A DNA stretch of 64,000 nt from Novosphingobium sp. PC22D (lineage in GTDB: Bacteria; Pseudomonadota; Alphaproteobacteria; Sphingomonadales; Sphingomonadaceae). The stretch's first letter is position 1, and every line of letters starts with the position of its first letter. The notes beneath the pieces are model-generated. The model worked only from the letters and a program-made list of their open reading frames with translations. It did no database searches and was not told the origin of the DNA. Location: positions 16,833-80,832 of the forward strand of contig NZ_MWMO01000019.1 in NCBI RefSeq assembly GCF_002556635.1, read 5' to 3'. Below, one piece after another: positions 1 through 11,661 of this stretch. A program made the translations under genes and the position numbers.

Positions 1-922
<922 letters not shown>

Positions 923-930
<8 letters not shown>

Positions 931-1633
931 CGCTTCCCGAAGTCAGGACATAGCCGACGCCCCAGACCGTGCGGACGAAGCGCGGGCTCGCCGCGTCGTC
1001 GCCGATTGCCCTGCGCAGGCGGGCGATCTGCACGTCGATGGCGCGGTCGGTCACCTCCGCATCGCGCCCCAGCGCCCGCTCGATGAGCTGCGCCCGGCTG
1101 AGCGGCCGCCCCGGACTGCGCGCAAGCGCGCAAAGCAGCGCGAACTCGCGCGACGACAGGTCGAGCGGCACGCCATCGCGCGTCACGCTCATCGTCGAAT
1201 GGTTGATGACGAAGGGCCCCACTTCGCAGACCTCGTCATCGGCCTGCGCCCGGCCGGGGGCGATGCGTCGCAGCAGCGCGGCGATACGCGCGACCAGTTC
1301 GCGCGGGAGGAAGGGTTTGCCGAGGTAGTCGTCCGCGCCCATTTCGAGCCCGAGCACGCGATCGACCGGCTCGCCGCGCGCGGTGAGCATGATCACCGGC
1401 GCCTGCTCGCCTTCCGCGCGCAGCCGCCGCAGGATGGCGAGGCCGTCCTCGCCCGGCATCATCAGGTCGAGCACGATCACGTCGGCCGGCTCGCGCCGCA
1501 GGGCCGCGTTCATGGCCTTGCCGCCATCGACGGTGCGCACGGCGAAGCCATGCTCGGAAAGGAAGCGCTGCAACAACGCGCGCAGTTCCGAATCGTCGTC
1601 CACCACCAGGACGCGGGCGGGTTTGTCGCTCAT
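923..1633 (-). CDS. OmpR/PhoB-family response regulator
   Basis: DNA-binding partner of the kinase that follows it in the same operon. Receiver domain residues 7-120 with acidic cluster VDDD, phospho-acceptor Asp56 in VLDLMMP and Lys106 in GKPF; C-terminal winged helix from about residue 135 (ALGRDAEVTDRAIDVQIARL, then VWGVGYVL). The start MSDKPARV at 1633 is chosen over an upstream GTG/ATG because the receiver fold begins directly after it and 236 residues is the usual family length. Confidence 0.93.
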
Positions 1634-1819
1634 ATCTCCTGACTGCCAGCACATCCGCGAGGCGGCCAGCCGGGAAAATGTGACAAGGCGTTACGAACCG
1701 CGCCGCGCGCAACGAATTGCCATCGCATCGCCGCGCCGCGACATCACCGCGACGCATCCTCGGTCGAGATAGAGGCCGTCCCAAGGACAGGCCCGATTCC
1801 ACCAAGGAGTAACCCGCAG

Positions 1820-2323
1820 ATGACCAGAATCCGCACTGCCGCCGCTTCGCTGGCGGTCTTCGCAGCCCTCCTTTCCACCACTGTCGAAGCGCGCGGCGTC
1901 ATTCGTGCCACGGGCCCCAACGGCGCGAGCACGGCCGCGGCCGGGCCGCGCGGCGCGGCGGTGCGCGCACGCGGCACCGTGCGCAACAGCGACGGCAGCG
2001 TCACCCACGCCAGCGGCGGCGCCTTCGCCGGCTACAACGGCAGCCGCGGCGCGCGCGCCTCTTCGACGACGGTCTCGCCCGACGGCTCGGTCTCGCGCCA
2101 GGGCGAGGCGGGCGCGTCCGGCCCGCGCGGCAGCGTCTACAGCCAGGGCGGTTTCACCCGCTCGTCGGACGGCACATGGTCCGGCAGCCGCTCGAGCAGC
2201 GCGACCAACGCGCAAACCGGCAATTCCTACTCGGGCACGACCCAGATCGACCCCGCGACGGGCAAGCCCGTCCACACCGGGACCTGCAGCGATGCCTACG
2301 GCAATACGATCCCCTGCCGCTGA
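1820..2323 (+). CDS. Secreted Gly/Ser/Arg-rich hypothetical protein
   Basis: 167 residues. A clear signal peptide (MTRIRTAAASLAVFAALLST, cleavage probably after VEA, about residue 24) precedes a low-complexity region rich in G, S, A and R with loose repeats of the form SDGSVTHASGG, SPDGSVSRQG and SSDGTWSGS. It ends in TCSDAYGNTIPCR with two cysteines that could pair. RBS AAGGAG sits 8 bases before ATG. No enzymatic motif is visible. Similar secreted low-complexity proteins are common in sphingomonads; function unknown. The next gene is also an exported protein. Confidence 0.75.
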   Translation: MTRIRTAAASLAVFAALLSTTVEARGVIRATGPNGASTAAAGPRGAAVRARGTVRNSDGSVTHASGGAFAGYNGSRGARASSTTVSPDGSVSRQGEAGASGPRGSVYSQGGFTRSSDGTWSGSRSSSATNAQTGNSYSGTTQIDPATGKPVHTGTCSDAYGNTIPCR

Positions 2324-2402
2324 CGGTTTCGGTCACCCCGCCGGATGCATGCCGCGCATGGTCCGGCGGGGTATTGGCCTCCTCTTCCCGGATTTGATCA
2401 AA

Positions 2403-2843
2403 ATGAACCAGTCTTTCACCCTCATGCTGTGCGCGGGCGCCCTCCTCGGCGTCACCGTCTTCCCGGCCGGCGCGCGGCAAATCCCCGAAAACGCGATGGA
2501 GCGGCTCCGCGCCGCCGACACCAACGGCGACGGCGCGGTCAGCCGCGCAGAATTCCTCGCCATGCGCGCGAGCCAATGGCAGCGCTTCGACCGCGACAGC
2601 GACGGTTACTTTTCGCGCGACGACCTGCCCGGATTTGCCCAGAAGCGCTGGGATGGCGACAGGATCAGCACCTTGCGCCAGGAGTTCGACACGAACCGCG
2701 ACGGCCGCATCAGCCGGGCCGAATTCGTAGACGGGCCGACGACGCTGTTCGACCTTGCCGATACCGATCGCGACGGCCGCGTGACCGAGGCCGAAGCGCA
2801 GGCCATGACCGAACGGGCGGAGAACGCCCGAGCCCGGCAATAG
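2403..2843 (+). CDS. Exported EF-hand (calmodulin-like) calcium-binding protein
   Basis: 146 residues. The start at ATG 2403 is chosen because it begins a clean signal peptide (MNQSFTLMLCAGALLGVTVF, cleavage after AGA). Four EF-hand loops follow: DTNGDGAVSRAE, DRDSDGYFSRDD, DTNRDGRISRAE and DTDRDGRVTEAE, all with Asp at positions 1, 3 and 5 or close variants and Glu/Asp at position 12. Likely a periplasmic Ca2+-binding protein; partner unknown. It ends 4 bases before the fatty-acid-hydroxylase gene, suggesting co-transcription. Confidence 0.85.
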   Translation: MNQSFTLMLCAGALLGVTVFPAGARQIPENAMERLRAADTNGDGAVSRAEFLAMRASQWQRFDRDSDGYFSRDDLPGFAQKRWDGDRISTLRQEFDTNRDGRISRAEFVDGPTTLFDLADTDRDGRVTEAEAQAMTERAENARARQ

Positions 2844-2847
2844 CCCC

Positions 2848-3660
2848 ATGCGGCTCGCCCTCGAGCACCCCTGGATCCTCCCGATCCTGCTGGCCCTGAT
2901 CGCCGGCGAATTCGTCTGGCGGCGCAGGACGAAGCACGGCTATGACGGCGGCGCGGCTCTCGCCAGCCTGGGCGTCGCCGTCGGTCAGGGCATCATCCGG
3001 CCGCTGACCGGCATCGCGCTTGCCGTGATCTTCGGCGGACTGGCGCAAGTTGCACCGTTCGCATGGCCGGTCGATGACTGGCGCACCTGGGTCGCGGGCT
3101 TCGTCGCGGTGGAGTTCGTCTACTACTGGTTTCATCGCTTCAGCCACACCGTTCGCTGGCTCTGGGCGACCCACGCGGTGCATCACAGCGCGACCGAGAT
3201 GGTCTTGCCCGCCGCCGTCCGGCTGGGCTGGACCGAGTTCTTCTCGCTCGGCTGGCTGTTCTTCGCCAGCCTGCTGCTGGCCGGCTTCCCGCCCGTGGTG
3301 GTGGTGACGCTGCTTGGCATCAACCTGCTCTATCAGTTCCCGCTGCACACCGAGATGGTCGGCAGGCTGGGGCCGCTCGAATGGATCTTGAACACTCCGT
3401 CACATCACCGGGCGCACCATTCGCGCGACGCCGCCTTCCTCGACTGCAATTTCGGCGGCGTGCTGATCGTGTTCGACCGGCTCTTCGGCACGTTCCGGCA
3501 GGAGCCCGCGGGCGGCGGACTGCGCTACGGCCTTGTCAACGGCCTCGACAGCCGTAATCCGCTGCGCATCGCGCTGCACGAATGGGGCAGGATGATGCGG
3601 GACATGCGGCGCGCCGAAGGGGGCGCCGCCAGGGTCAGGATCGCGTTCGGCCGTCCCTGA
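2848..3660 (+). CDS. Sterol desaturase / fatty acid hydroxylase superfamily membrane protein
   Basis: 270-residue integral membrane diiron enzyme. The superfamily's histidine clusters are all present: HRFSH, HAVHH and near the C-terminus HHRAHH, with hydrophobic segments between them. Such enzymes hydroxylate or desaturate lipids (sterols, carotenoids, fatty acids, ornithine lipids); the exact substrate cannot be decided here. It starts 4 bases after the EF-hand gene and precedes phospholipid synthesis genes, which fits a role in membrane lipid modification. Confidence 0.85.
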   Translation: MRLALEHPWILPILLALIAGEFVWRRRTKHGYDGGAALASLGVAVGQGIIRPLTGIALAVIFGGLAQVAPFAWPVDDWRTWVAGFVAVEFVYYWFHRFSHTVRWLWATHAVHHSATEMVLPAAVRLGWTEFFSLGWLFFASLLLAGFPPVVVVTLLGINLLYQFPLHTEMVGRLGPLEWILNTPSHHRAHHSRDAAFLDCNFGGVLIVFDRLFGTFRQEPAGGGLRYGLVNGLDSRNPLRIALHEWGRMMRDMRRAEGGAARVRIAFGRP

Positions 3661-3700
3661 TGCGGCCTGCGCCATTGCGGCGCGGCAGCGGAGGCCCTAC

Positions 3701-4459
3701 ATGCCTTCAATGCCCGGAGAGATAGTTGACAATCAGGGCCGGGGCGAAGTCAGTTGGCAATGGCCTGCGATTCATCCGGAAGGCCGCAAGTTCGGGGCGA
3801 TCGTCGCGGTTGCCTGTCTTGTGACGCTGATCCTCGGATGGACCTGGATCGCCTGGCCGCTCGCGATCCTCACGGTTTGCGTGGTGGCGTTCTTCCGCGA
3901 TCCGGTCCGCATTACGCCCACCGAGGACCGCTTCCTCGTCGCGCCCGCGGATGGCCTCGTCACCCTCATCCAGAAGGTCGCGCCCCCGCGTGAACTGACC
4001 ACCGACGACGGCAGCGGCCTGGCGCCGCTTCCGCCGGACGAGGTCACCCGCCTCTCGATCTTCATGAGCGTGTTCGACGTGCACATCAACCGCGCCCCGA
4101 TCGGCGGCACGGTGCGGCGGGTGATCTACATCCCCGGCAAGTTCGTGAACGCCGATCTCGACAAGGCGAGCGAGGAGAACGAGCGCCAGCACGTCCTCAT
4201 CGAACGCGGCGACGGCCTGCAGATCTGTTTTACGCAGATCGCGGGACTGGTCGCGCGGCGGATCGTACCCTTCATCAAGCCCGGCGATATCCTCGCGTCC
4301 GGCCAGCGTGTCGGGCTTATCCGCTTCGGCAGCCGCGTCGATGTCTATCTGCCGCGCGGCAGCGAGCCGCGCGTGCTGATGGGCCAGAAGGTCGTCGCGG
4401 GCGAGACGGTGCTTGCCGAACTGGGCGAGGCGCCGCTGATCCAGGGCGTTTCCCAGTGA
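3701..4459 (+). CDS. psd: Phosphatidylserine decarboxylase proenzyme (short type)
   Basis: Converts phosphatidylserine to phosphatidylethanolamine at the inner membrane. 252 residues with a hydrophobic anchor at about 31-63, charge-relay residues Asp84 (APADG) and His128 (FDVHINRAP), and the self-cleavage site in IRFGSRVDVYLP (Gly210-Ser211), where Ser becomes the pyruvoyl group. This RFGS form is typical of the short alphaproteobacterial/archaeal type. The stop overlaps the start of pssA by 4 bases (GTGA), so product and substrate enzymes are coupled. ATG at 3710 is an alternative start. Confidence 0.95.
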   Translation: MPSMPGEIVDNQGRGEVSWQWPAIHPEGRKFGAIVAVACLVTLILGWTWIAWPLAILTVCVVAFFRDPVRITPTEDRFLVAPADGLVTLIQKVAPPRELTTDDGSGLAPLPPDEVTRLSIFMSVFDVHINRAPIGGTVRRVIYIPGKFVNADLDKASEENERQHVLIERGDGLQICFTQIAGLVARRIVPFIKPGDILASGQRVGLIRFGSRVDVYLPRGSEPRVLMGQKVVAGETVLAELGEAPLIQGVSQ

Positions 4460-5316
4460 CCGACGCGCTCGGTGACCCCGATTTCGTCGATGATCCTCTG
4501 CCCGGTCGCGGCAAGCGACGCCTCGCCAAGGGACTGAGCGCGCGCGCGCTCGTCCCCAACGCCATTACCGCGGCGGCGCTCTGCTCGGGCCTCACCGGCA
4601 TCCGTTTCGCGATCGCCGGCGATTTCGAAAAGTCGGTCCAGGCGGTGATCCTCGCCGGCCTGCTGGACGGGATCGACGGCCGCGCCGCGCGGCTCCTCAA
4701 GGCGCAGACGCGATTTGGCGCCGAACTCGACAGCCTCGCCGATTCGATCTCGTTCGGCGTTGCACCGGCGCTGATCGTCTATCTGTGGGCCTTGCGCGAC
4801 TTGCCGAGCATCGGCTGGATCTCCGCGCTCGCCTTCGCGATCTGCTGCGTGCTGCGGCTGGCCCGCTTCAACGCGCGGCTCGACATTCATGACCAGCCGC
4901 ACAAGGTCGCGGGCTTCCTGACCGGGGTTCCGGCGCCGCTTGGCGCCGGTCTCGCCTTCCTGCCGCTCTATCTGTGGATCGCCAGCGGCGTGAACGAGTT
5001 CGCGCATCCGGTTGCCGTGAGCTTGTGGATGGCGCTGATCGCCTTCCTGATGATCTCGAACCTGCCGACGCTGAGCTGGTCGAAACTGCGTCCACCGCGC
5101 GAAATCCGCATCGGCGTCATTGCCGTCGTCGGCCTGCTCGTAGCGGCGCTCCTGACCGAGCCCTGGCTGACACTGGCCGCCCTGACGATGGGCTACCTCG
5201 CTCTGGTTCCGATCGGCGCGATTGCCTATGCCCGCCGCCACCGTCGCAAAGGGGAAAGTGACGCCTCCGCAACCGACACGGAGACAGGGGCGACGCAAGC
5301 GATCGAGCGCGAATAG
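4456..5316 (+). CDS. pssA: CDP-diacylglycerol-serine O-phosphatidyltransferase
   Basis: Makes phosphatidylserine from CDP-diacylglycerol and serine, the step before Psd. 286 residues, multi-pass membrane protein. The CDP-alcohol phosphotransferase signature D-x2-D-G-x2-A-R-x8-G-x3-D-x3-D is readable: DGIDGRAARLL, then FGAELDSLAD. GTG start overlaps the psd stop. The C-terminus is a charged cytoplasmic tail (RRHRRKGESDAS). A strong bidirectional terminator follows. Confidence 0.95.
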   Translation: MTDALGDPDFVDDPLPGRGKRRLAKGLSARALVPNAITAAALCSGLTGIRFAIAGDFEKSVQAVILAGLLDGIDGRAARLLKAQTRFGAELDSLADSISFGVAPALIVYLWALRDLPSIGWISALAFAICCVLRLARFNARLDIHDQPHKVAGFLTGVPAPLGAGLAFLPLYLWIASGVNEFAHPVAVSLWMALIAFLMISNLPTLSWSKLRPPREIRIGVIAVVGLLVAALLTEPWLTLAALTMGYLALVPIGAIAYARRHRRKGESDASATDTETGATQAIERE

Positions 5317-5347
5317 GCGACGACCGCGAACCAGTACACATTACTTC

Positions 5348-5386
5348 AAAAAAGCGCCGCGCTTCTATTCAAAGCACGGCGCTTTT
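5348..5386. terminator. Bidirectional intrinsic terminator between pssA and hup
   Basis: An inverted repeat AAAAAAGCGCCG (5348-5359) and CGGCGCTTTT (5377-5386) encloses a 17-base loop. The A-run on one side and T-run on the other mean it can terminate both converging transcripts (pssA on +, HU on -). Confidence 0.8.
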
Positions 5387-5425
5387 CGAAAATCGACTTT
5401 CTGACGGACCAGGCCGCCTCTCTCG

Positions 5426-5698
5426 TTAGTTGACGGCGTCTTTCAGTCCTTTGCCCGCCTTGAACTTGGGCTGAGTGGAGGCCTTGATCTCCATCGGCTC
5501 ACCGGTGCGCGGATTGCGGCCCGTCGACGCCTTGCGCTTCGCGACCGAAAACGTACCGAAACCAACCAGTCTAACCTCATCCCCCTTTTTCAGCGCGCCC
5601 GTGATCGAGTCGAACACGCCTTCGACGGCCTTCGTGGCGTCGCTCCGTGTAAGTCCGCTCGTATCGGCAACAGCGCTGATGAGATCGTTCTTGTTCAT
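5426..5698 (-). CDS. hupB: HU-family DNA-binding protein
   Basis: Nucleoid-associated protein that bends DNA, 90 residues, the family length. Recognisable: MNKNDLISAVAD N-terminus, GFGTFSVAKRKASTGRNPRT arm containing the conserved GRNPRTGE, and the FKAGKGLKDAVN tail. RBS AGGGGG about 8 bases upstream. Located beside lon, a frequent arrangement (in many proteobacteria hup follows lon); Lon is also known to degrade HU. It is transcribed in the same direction as lon but separated by 225 bases with its own promoter candidate. Confidence 0.97.
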   Translation of the reverse strand: MNKNDLISAVADTSGLTRSDATKAVEGVFDSITGALKKGDEVRLVGFGTFSVAKRKASTGRNPRTGEPMEIKASTQPKFKAGKGLKDAVN

Positions 5699-5762
5699 TC
5701 TGGGAACCCCCTAAGCCACGGTGAATCGGAAAGTTGCAAGAATCGCCTCTCGACTCAGCTCG

Positions 5763-5791
5763 AATTGAAACCGATTTGTCACCGAAGTCAA
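5763..5791 (-). promoter_or_regulatory. Candidate sigma-70 promoter for the HU gene
   Basis: On the minus strand TTGACT (5791-5786) is followed after exactly 17 bases by TCAATT (5768-5763), about 65 bases before the HU start codon. The -10 match is imperfect, so this is tentative. Confidence 0.35.
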
Positions 5792-5886
5792 AATCAAAAG
5801 CCGCCGAAGTGCGCCTGCACCGGACGTTTGATAAAAAAGTCTTCGACTATCCCGGCTTGTGCACTGCAACAACAGCGAACAAGCGC

Positions 5887-5909
5887 GGGCGGCACGCCAG
5901 ATGCCGCCC
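5887..5909 (-). terminator. Stem-loop directly after lon
   Basis: A perfect 8-bp stem GGGCGGCA / TGCCGCCC with a 7-base loop lies 15 bases beyond the lon stop codon. No U-tract follows, so it may be a weak terminator or a 3'-end-protecting hairpin rather than a classical intrinsic terminator. Confidence 0.4.
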
Positions 5910-5923
5910 AGTAAAAGTGTAGA

Positions 5924-8344
<2,421 letters not shown>

Positions 8345-8624
8345 CGTTTGAAGGGCGCTGGCTACGCGCCCAACCGTACATATCCGGTTTCCCGGGGAAT
8401 ATGGGGGCGCCCCCGCTGGCGCGCAATGGTGATAAGCCCCCTGCTTGTGGATGCATCCGCGGCCCGGCGCGCCAGGCGAGCCATTCGCCCGCGCAAGACC
8501 CTTTCGCCGCGTGGACAAAATCTTTCGCCGCCCCGCTTTCGGTCATGAAACGTAAACCTATCAAGGCGATAGCTTTGGATAGCGCACCGGGGGTGGGCGT
8601 CATGGCAGTTGGGGGCCAACCATA

Positions 8625-10745
8625 GTGGAACGCGGTGCGGTCGCGCGTATCGGACATAAACCGGGCTTGCGGATCGGAGAACTGATCCCAACCACCAGTC
8701 GATCATTCGAAAAACGGCTCGTCATTGCGGTTTCAATCATCGTTCTTGCGATCCTCGGTCTTCAGTTCGTGTCACACGACCGCGCGAATGCGCTGGCGCA
8801 CGAGGGCGAAGACTTGCGCCGTACTGTCTCGATGGCGACGCAGAGCGACCGGCTGCTGAAGCTCGTCATCCGCTTCAAGCTCGATTCGCGCGCCGCCATC
8901 CCGCCCGGCCCGGACGGCATGGCCCGCTACGCCGGAGCGCTGACCGACACCGCGATGGATATCGAGGAGGTGGTCAACGCGCTCCGACTGGACGGTCTGG
9001 GTGCGATAGACCCGGCACGGCACGACCAGGTCTTCCAAGACCTCGACCGTGTGGTGGAAGGTTTTGTTTCGCAACGGAATACATCGTCCTCGAACAGCAG
9101 CGCCCGGCGGCTGGACGAGATGCTGAACGCCGCCACGGCGCTGAGCGACGAAAGTCAGGCGCGGCGCGACCAGGCGATCGCGCGGCTCGAAGGCTCGGCG
9201 CAGCGCTGGAACCGGCAAGTGGCCATTTTCGCCCTCGTGCTGCTCGCGCTCGCGCTTGCCATCCACTTCGACATCTCGCGCAATATCCTGCCCGCGCTGC
9301 GGCGCATGCACGGGTCGCTCAAGCGTCTCGCCGAGGGCGACCTCGACGTGCCGATCGAAAGGTTCAAACTCGTCGAGCTTCGCGACCTGGCGCGATCGCT
9401 TGAGACCTTCCGGCGCAATGCGCTCGCCGTTCAGGACCTCGCCTTCGCCGATCCGTCCACGGACCTGCCCAACCGCCGCGCCTTCGTGCAAATCGCGCCA
9501 AGGCTGCTGATGAACCGCGATCACGATGCCCCGGCGTTCATCGCGCTGATTGATATCGATCGATTCAAGTACATCAATGACGACTTCGGTCATGAGTCGA
9601 GCGACCGGCTGGTCCGGCTGCTCGGCGAGCGCATGCGCGAAGCCCTCGGCGAAGACGCCCTGCTCGCCCGCATCGGCGGCGACGAATTCGCGATCTATTG
9701 CGCGACGCAGGACCAGGCCCCGCCCGGCATTGTCTGCGACGCGCTGACCAGAGCGGTTCGTCAACCGTTCGAACTCGACGGAACGGCCATTTCAATCACG
9801 GTTTCGATCGGCTTCGCCGAAATCGAGTCGGCGGACGGCGACATCGAGCATATCCTGCATCGTGCCGATCTCGCGCTCTATGCCTCAAAGCGCAACGGCC
9901 GCAATCGGGCGACGAGATTCAACGCGGATCTCTCGCAGGAACGCGATCTCGACCGGGCGCTCGAACGCGATCTGGCGGAAGCCCTTGGCGGCGGCCAGCT
10001 TCGAATGGTTTACCAGCCCATCTACCCGACCACGAATGCCGCGCAGGAGATCGAGGCGCTGGTGCGCTGGCGCCACCCCCGGCTCGGCGAAATCTCCCCA
10101 GGCCGCTTCATCCCCGCCGCCGAACGCAGCGGTGTCATGCCCGAACTGGGTGCCTGGATCGTCGATCGCGCGCTGTCGGACCTGTCGCGTTGGGCGGGCC
10201 TGGCGATGAGCGTCAACCTGTCACCGATCCAGCTCCAGCAGGAAGGCTTCGTCAGCTTCCTGCTGGAGGCCTGCCAAAAATACCGGATTTCGCCCCGCCG
10301 CGTCATTCTGGAAGTCACCGAGACGATCTCGATCGAGCGCAACGCGCGCGCGCTGCTCACGCTCGAACTGCTGCGCAATGCCGGGTTCCGCATCGCCCTG
10401 GACGATTTCGGGACCGGCTATTCGTCGCTGTGCATGATGAAGAACTTCAAGTTCGATCGGCTGAAACTCGATCGTTCCCTCGTGATCGACATCGGCGAGG
10501 ACGAGACCTCGCGTGCCGTGTTCGATGCCGCCGTGCAGATGGCCCGGCAGATCGGCGCCGAAGTCGTCGCCGAAGGGGTGAGCGAGGAAGCGCTGGTCGA
10601 AACCGCGCTGGTCGCCGGCTGCACACACCTGCAGGGCTTCCATCTCAGCCAGCCGGTCGAGGCGCAGACGATCCAGGAGATCTACGACGCCGCCCTGCGA
10701 AAAGCCGAACGTGCGACCGCGATGGCGGTCGCGCAGGTCTCCTAG
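8625..10745 (+). CDS. Membrane GGDEF-EAL protein (cyclic-di-GMP synthesis/hydrolysis)
   Basis: 706 residues. Membrane segment about 31-49, extracytoplasmic helical domain, second membrane segment about 193-213, HAMP-like linker, GGDEF domain with intact RIGGDEFAIY (residues 349-358) and EAL domain starting EIEALVRWRHP (about 474), with FDDFGTGYSS-type loop (DDFGTGYSSL) and VVAEGVS motif. Both catalytic signatures look intact, so the protein may do either reaction. GTG start at 8625 has GGGGG upstream; the exact start is uncertain. A second diguanylate cyclase lies at 16656. Confidence 0.92.
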   Translation: MERGAVARIGHKPGLRIGELIPTTSRSFEKRLVIAVSIIVLAILGLQFVSHDRANALAHEGEDLRRTVSMATQSDRLLKLVIRFKLDSRAAIPPGPDGMARYAGALTDTAMDIEEVVNALRLDGLGAIDPARHDQVFQDLDRVVEGFVSQRNTSSSNSSARRLDEMLNAATALSDESQARRDQAIARLEGSAQRWNRQVAIFALVLLALALAIHFDISRNILPALRRMHGSLKRLAEGDLDVPIERFKLVELRDLARSLETFRRNALAVQDLAFADPSTDLPNRRAFVQIAPRLLMNRDHDAPAFIALIDIDRFKYINDDFGHESSDRLVRLLGERMREALGEDALLARIGGDEFAIYCATQDQAPPGIVCDALTRAVRQPFELDGTAISITVSIGFAEIESADGDIEHILHRADLALYASKRNGRNRATRFNADLSQERDLDRALERDLAEALGGGQLRMVYQPIYPTTNAAQEIEALVRWRHPRLGEISPGRFIPAAERSGVMPELGAWIVDRALSDLSRWAGLAMSVNLSPIQLQQEGFVSFLLEACQKYRISPRRVILEVTETISIERNARALLTLELLRNAGFRIALDDFGTGYSSLCMMKNFKFDRLKLDRSLVIDIGEDETSRAVFDAAVQMARQIGAEVVAEGVSEEALVETALVAGCTHLQGFHLSQPVEAQTIQEIYDAALRKAERATAMAVAQVS

Positions 10746-10795
10746 GCGGCCGATCCGTCGGGCAATGGTCCGCCCGGCTCCCGCGCGCCAGGCAC

Positions 10796-11308
10796 CTAGC
10801 CGAAGGTGAAATCGACCATCATGTCGCCCGAGATCGTCTCGAGCGCGGAGCGGACCTTCTCGGGGTCGGTGCCGCTGGGCACATGGGTGTGGACGCGCCC
10901 GCGAAACAGCAGTTCGCCCGACCACGCACCGTTCTCGATCTCGGTATCGATTTCCTCGATATTTACGCCGAGCCCGGCGAGCAGCCTGGTCAGTTCGGCG
11001 ACGATACCGGGGCGATCCTGTCCGACGAGATCAATCAGCAGCGGCTCCCCGCCGGCGACCGCATCCTCTCCGGCGGGAACCACGCTGACCGCGAGACCGT
11101 GCGAATCGATCGCGCGGACCTCGTGTTCGAGCTTCGTTGCCGCATCGGGCGCGATCTCGACGAGGACCGAGCCCACGTACATCCCGCCCAGCTTGCTGAG
11201 ATGGCTTTCCAGCCAGTTGCCGCCGGCCGCGAACACCGCGTCGGCGACCGCCTGCGTCAGGCCGGGCCGGTCGCTCCCGCTGACCGTGAGAATCAGGCGA
11301 ACGCTCAT
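10796..11308 (-). CDS. Tandem ACT-domain protein, GcvR-like
   Basis: 170 residues made of two ACT ligand-binding domains (residues 3-78 and 90-165), each opening with a DRPGL/DRPGI motif (SGSDRPGLTQAVAD; VGQDRPGIVAELTR). This is the GcvR/amino-acid-binding regulator family, thought to sense glycine or related amino acids. No DNA-binding domain. It lies 17 bases downstream of ybaB in the same direction. Confidence 0.85.
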   Translation of the reverse strand: MSVRLILTVSGSDRPGLTQAVADAVFAAGGNWLESHLSKLGGMYVGSVLVEIAPDAATKLEHEVRAIDSHGLAVSVVPAGEDAVAGGEPLLIDLVGQDRPGIVAELTRLLAGLGVNIEEIDTEIENGAWSGELLFRGRVHTHVPSGTDPEKVRSALETISGDMMVDFTFG

Positions 11309-11325
11309 CGTCGTCCCGTCCCGGC

Positions 11326-11661
11326 TCAGAACGGCAGCTTGAAGCCGGGGGGCAGACCCATGCCCTGCTGCGCCTTCGCGAGTTCCTCGTTGGCGACGCT
11401 GTCAGCCTTGACCCGGGCATCGTTGTAGGCCGCCGCGACGAGATCCTCGAGGATCGCCTTCTCACCCGGCTGGATCAGGCTGTCGTCGATCGACACGCCG
11501 ATGACGCGGCCCTTGGCCGAACAGCGGATCTTGACGAGCCCCCCGCCCGAAAGCCCCTCGACCTCGATGGCATCGAGCTTGCCCTGGGTCTCGGTCATCT
11601 GCTTCTGGATCGATTCGGCCGCCTGCTGCGCGGCCGCGATCATCTCTTCCATGCTCTTCAT
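11326..11661 (-). CDS. ybaB: YbaB/EbfC nucleoid-associated protein
   Basis: Small DNA-binding dimer usually encoded beside dnaX and recR. 111 residues from MKSMEEMIAAAQ; family features are the coiled N-terminus (AAQQAAESIQKQMTETQ), VEGLSGGGLVKI and the C-terminal PPGFKLPF. The start at 11661 is chosen because ATG overlaps the dnaX stop (TGATG) with GGAG 7 bases before it; an upstream TTG at 11673 is also in frame. Operon with dnaX is certain from the overlap. Confidence 0.93.
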   Translation of the reverse strand: MKSMEEMIAAAQQAAESIQKQMTETQGKLDAIEVEGLSGGGLVKIRCSAKGRVIGVSIDDSLIQPGEKAILEDLVAAAYNDARVKADSVANEELAKAQQGMGLPPGFKLPF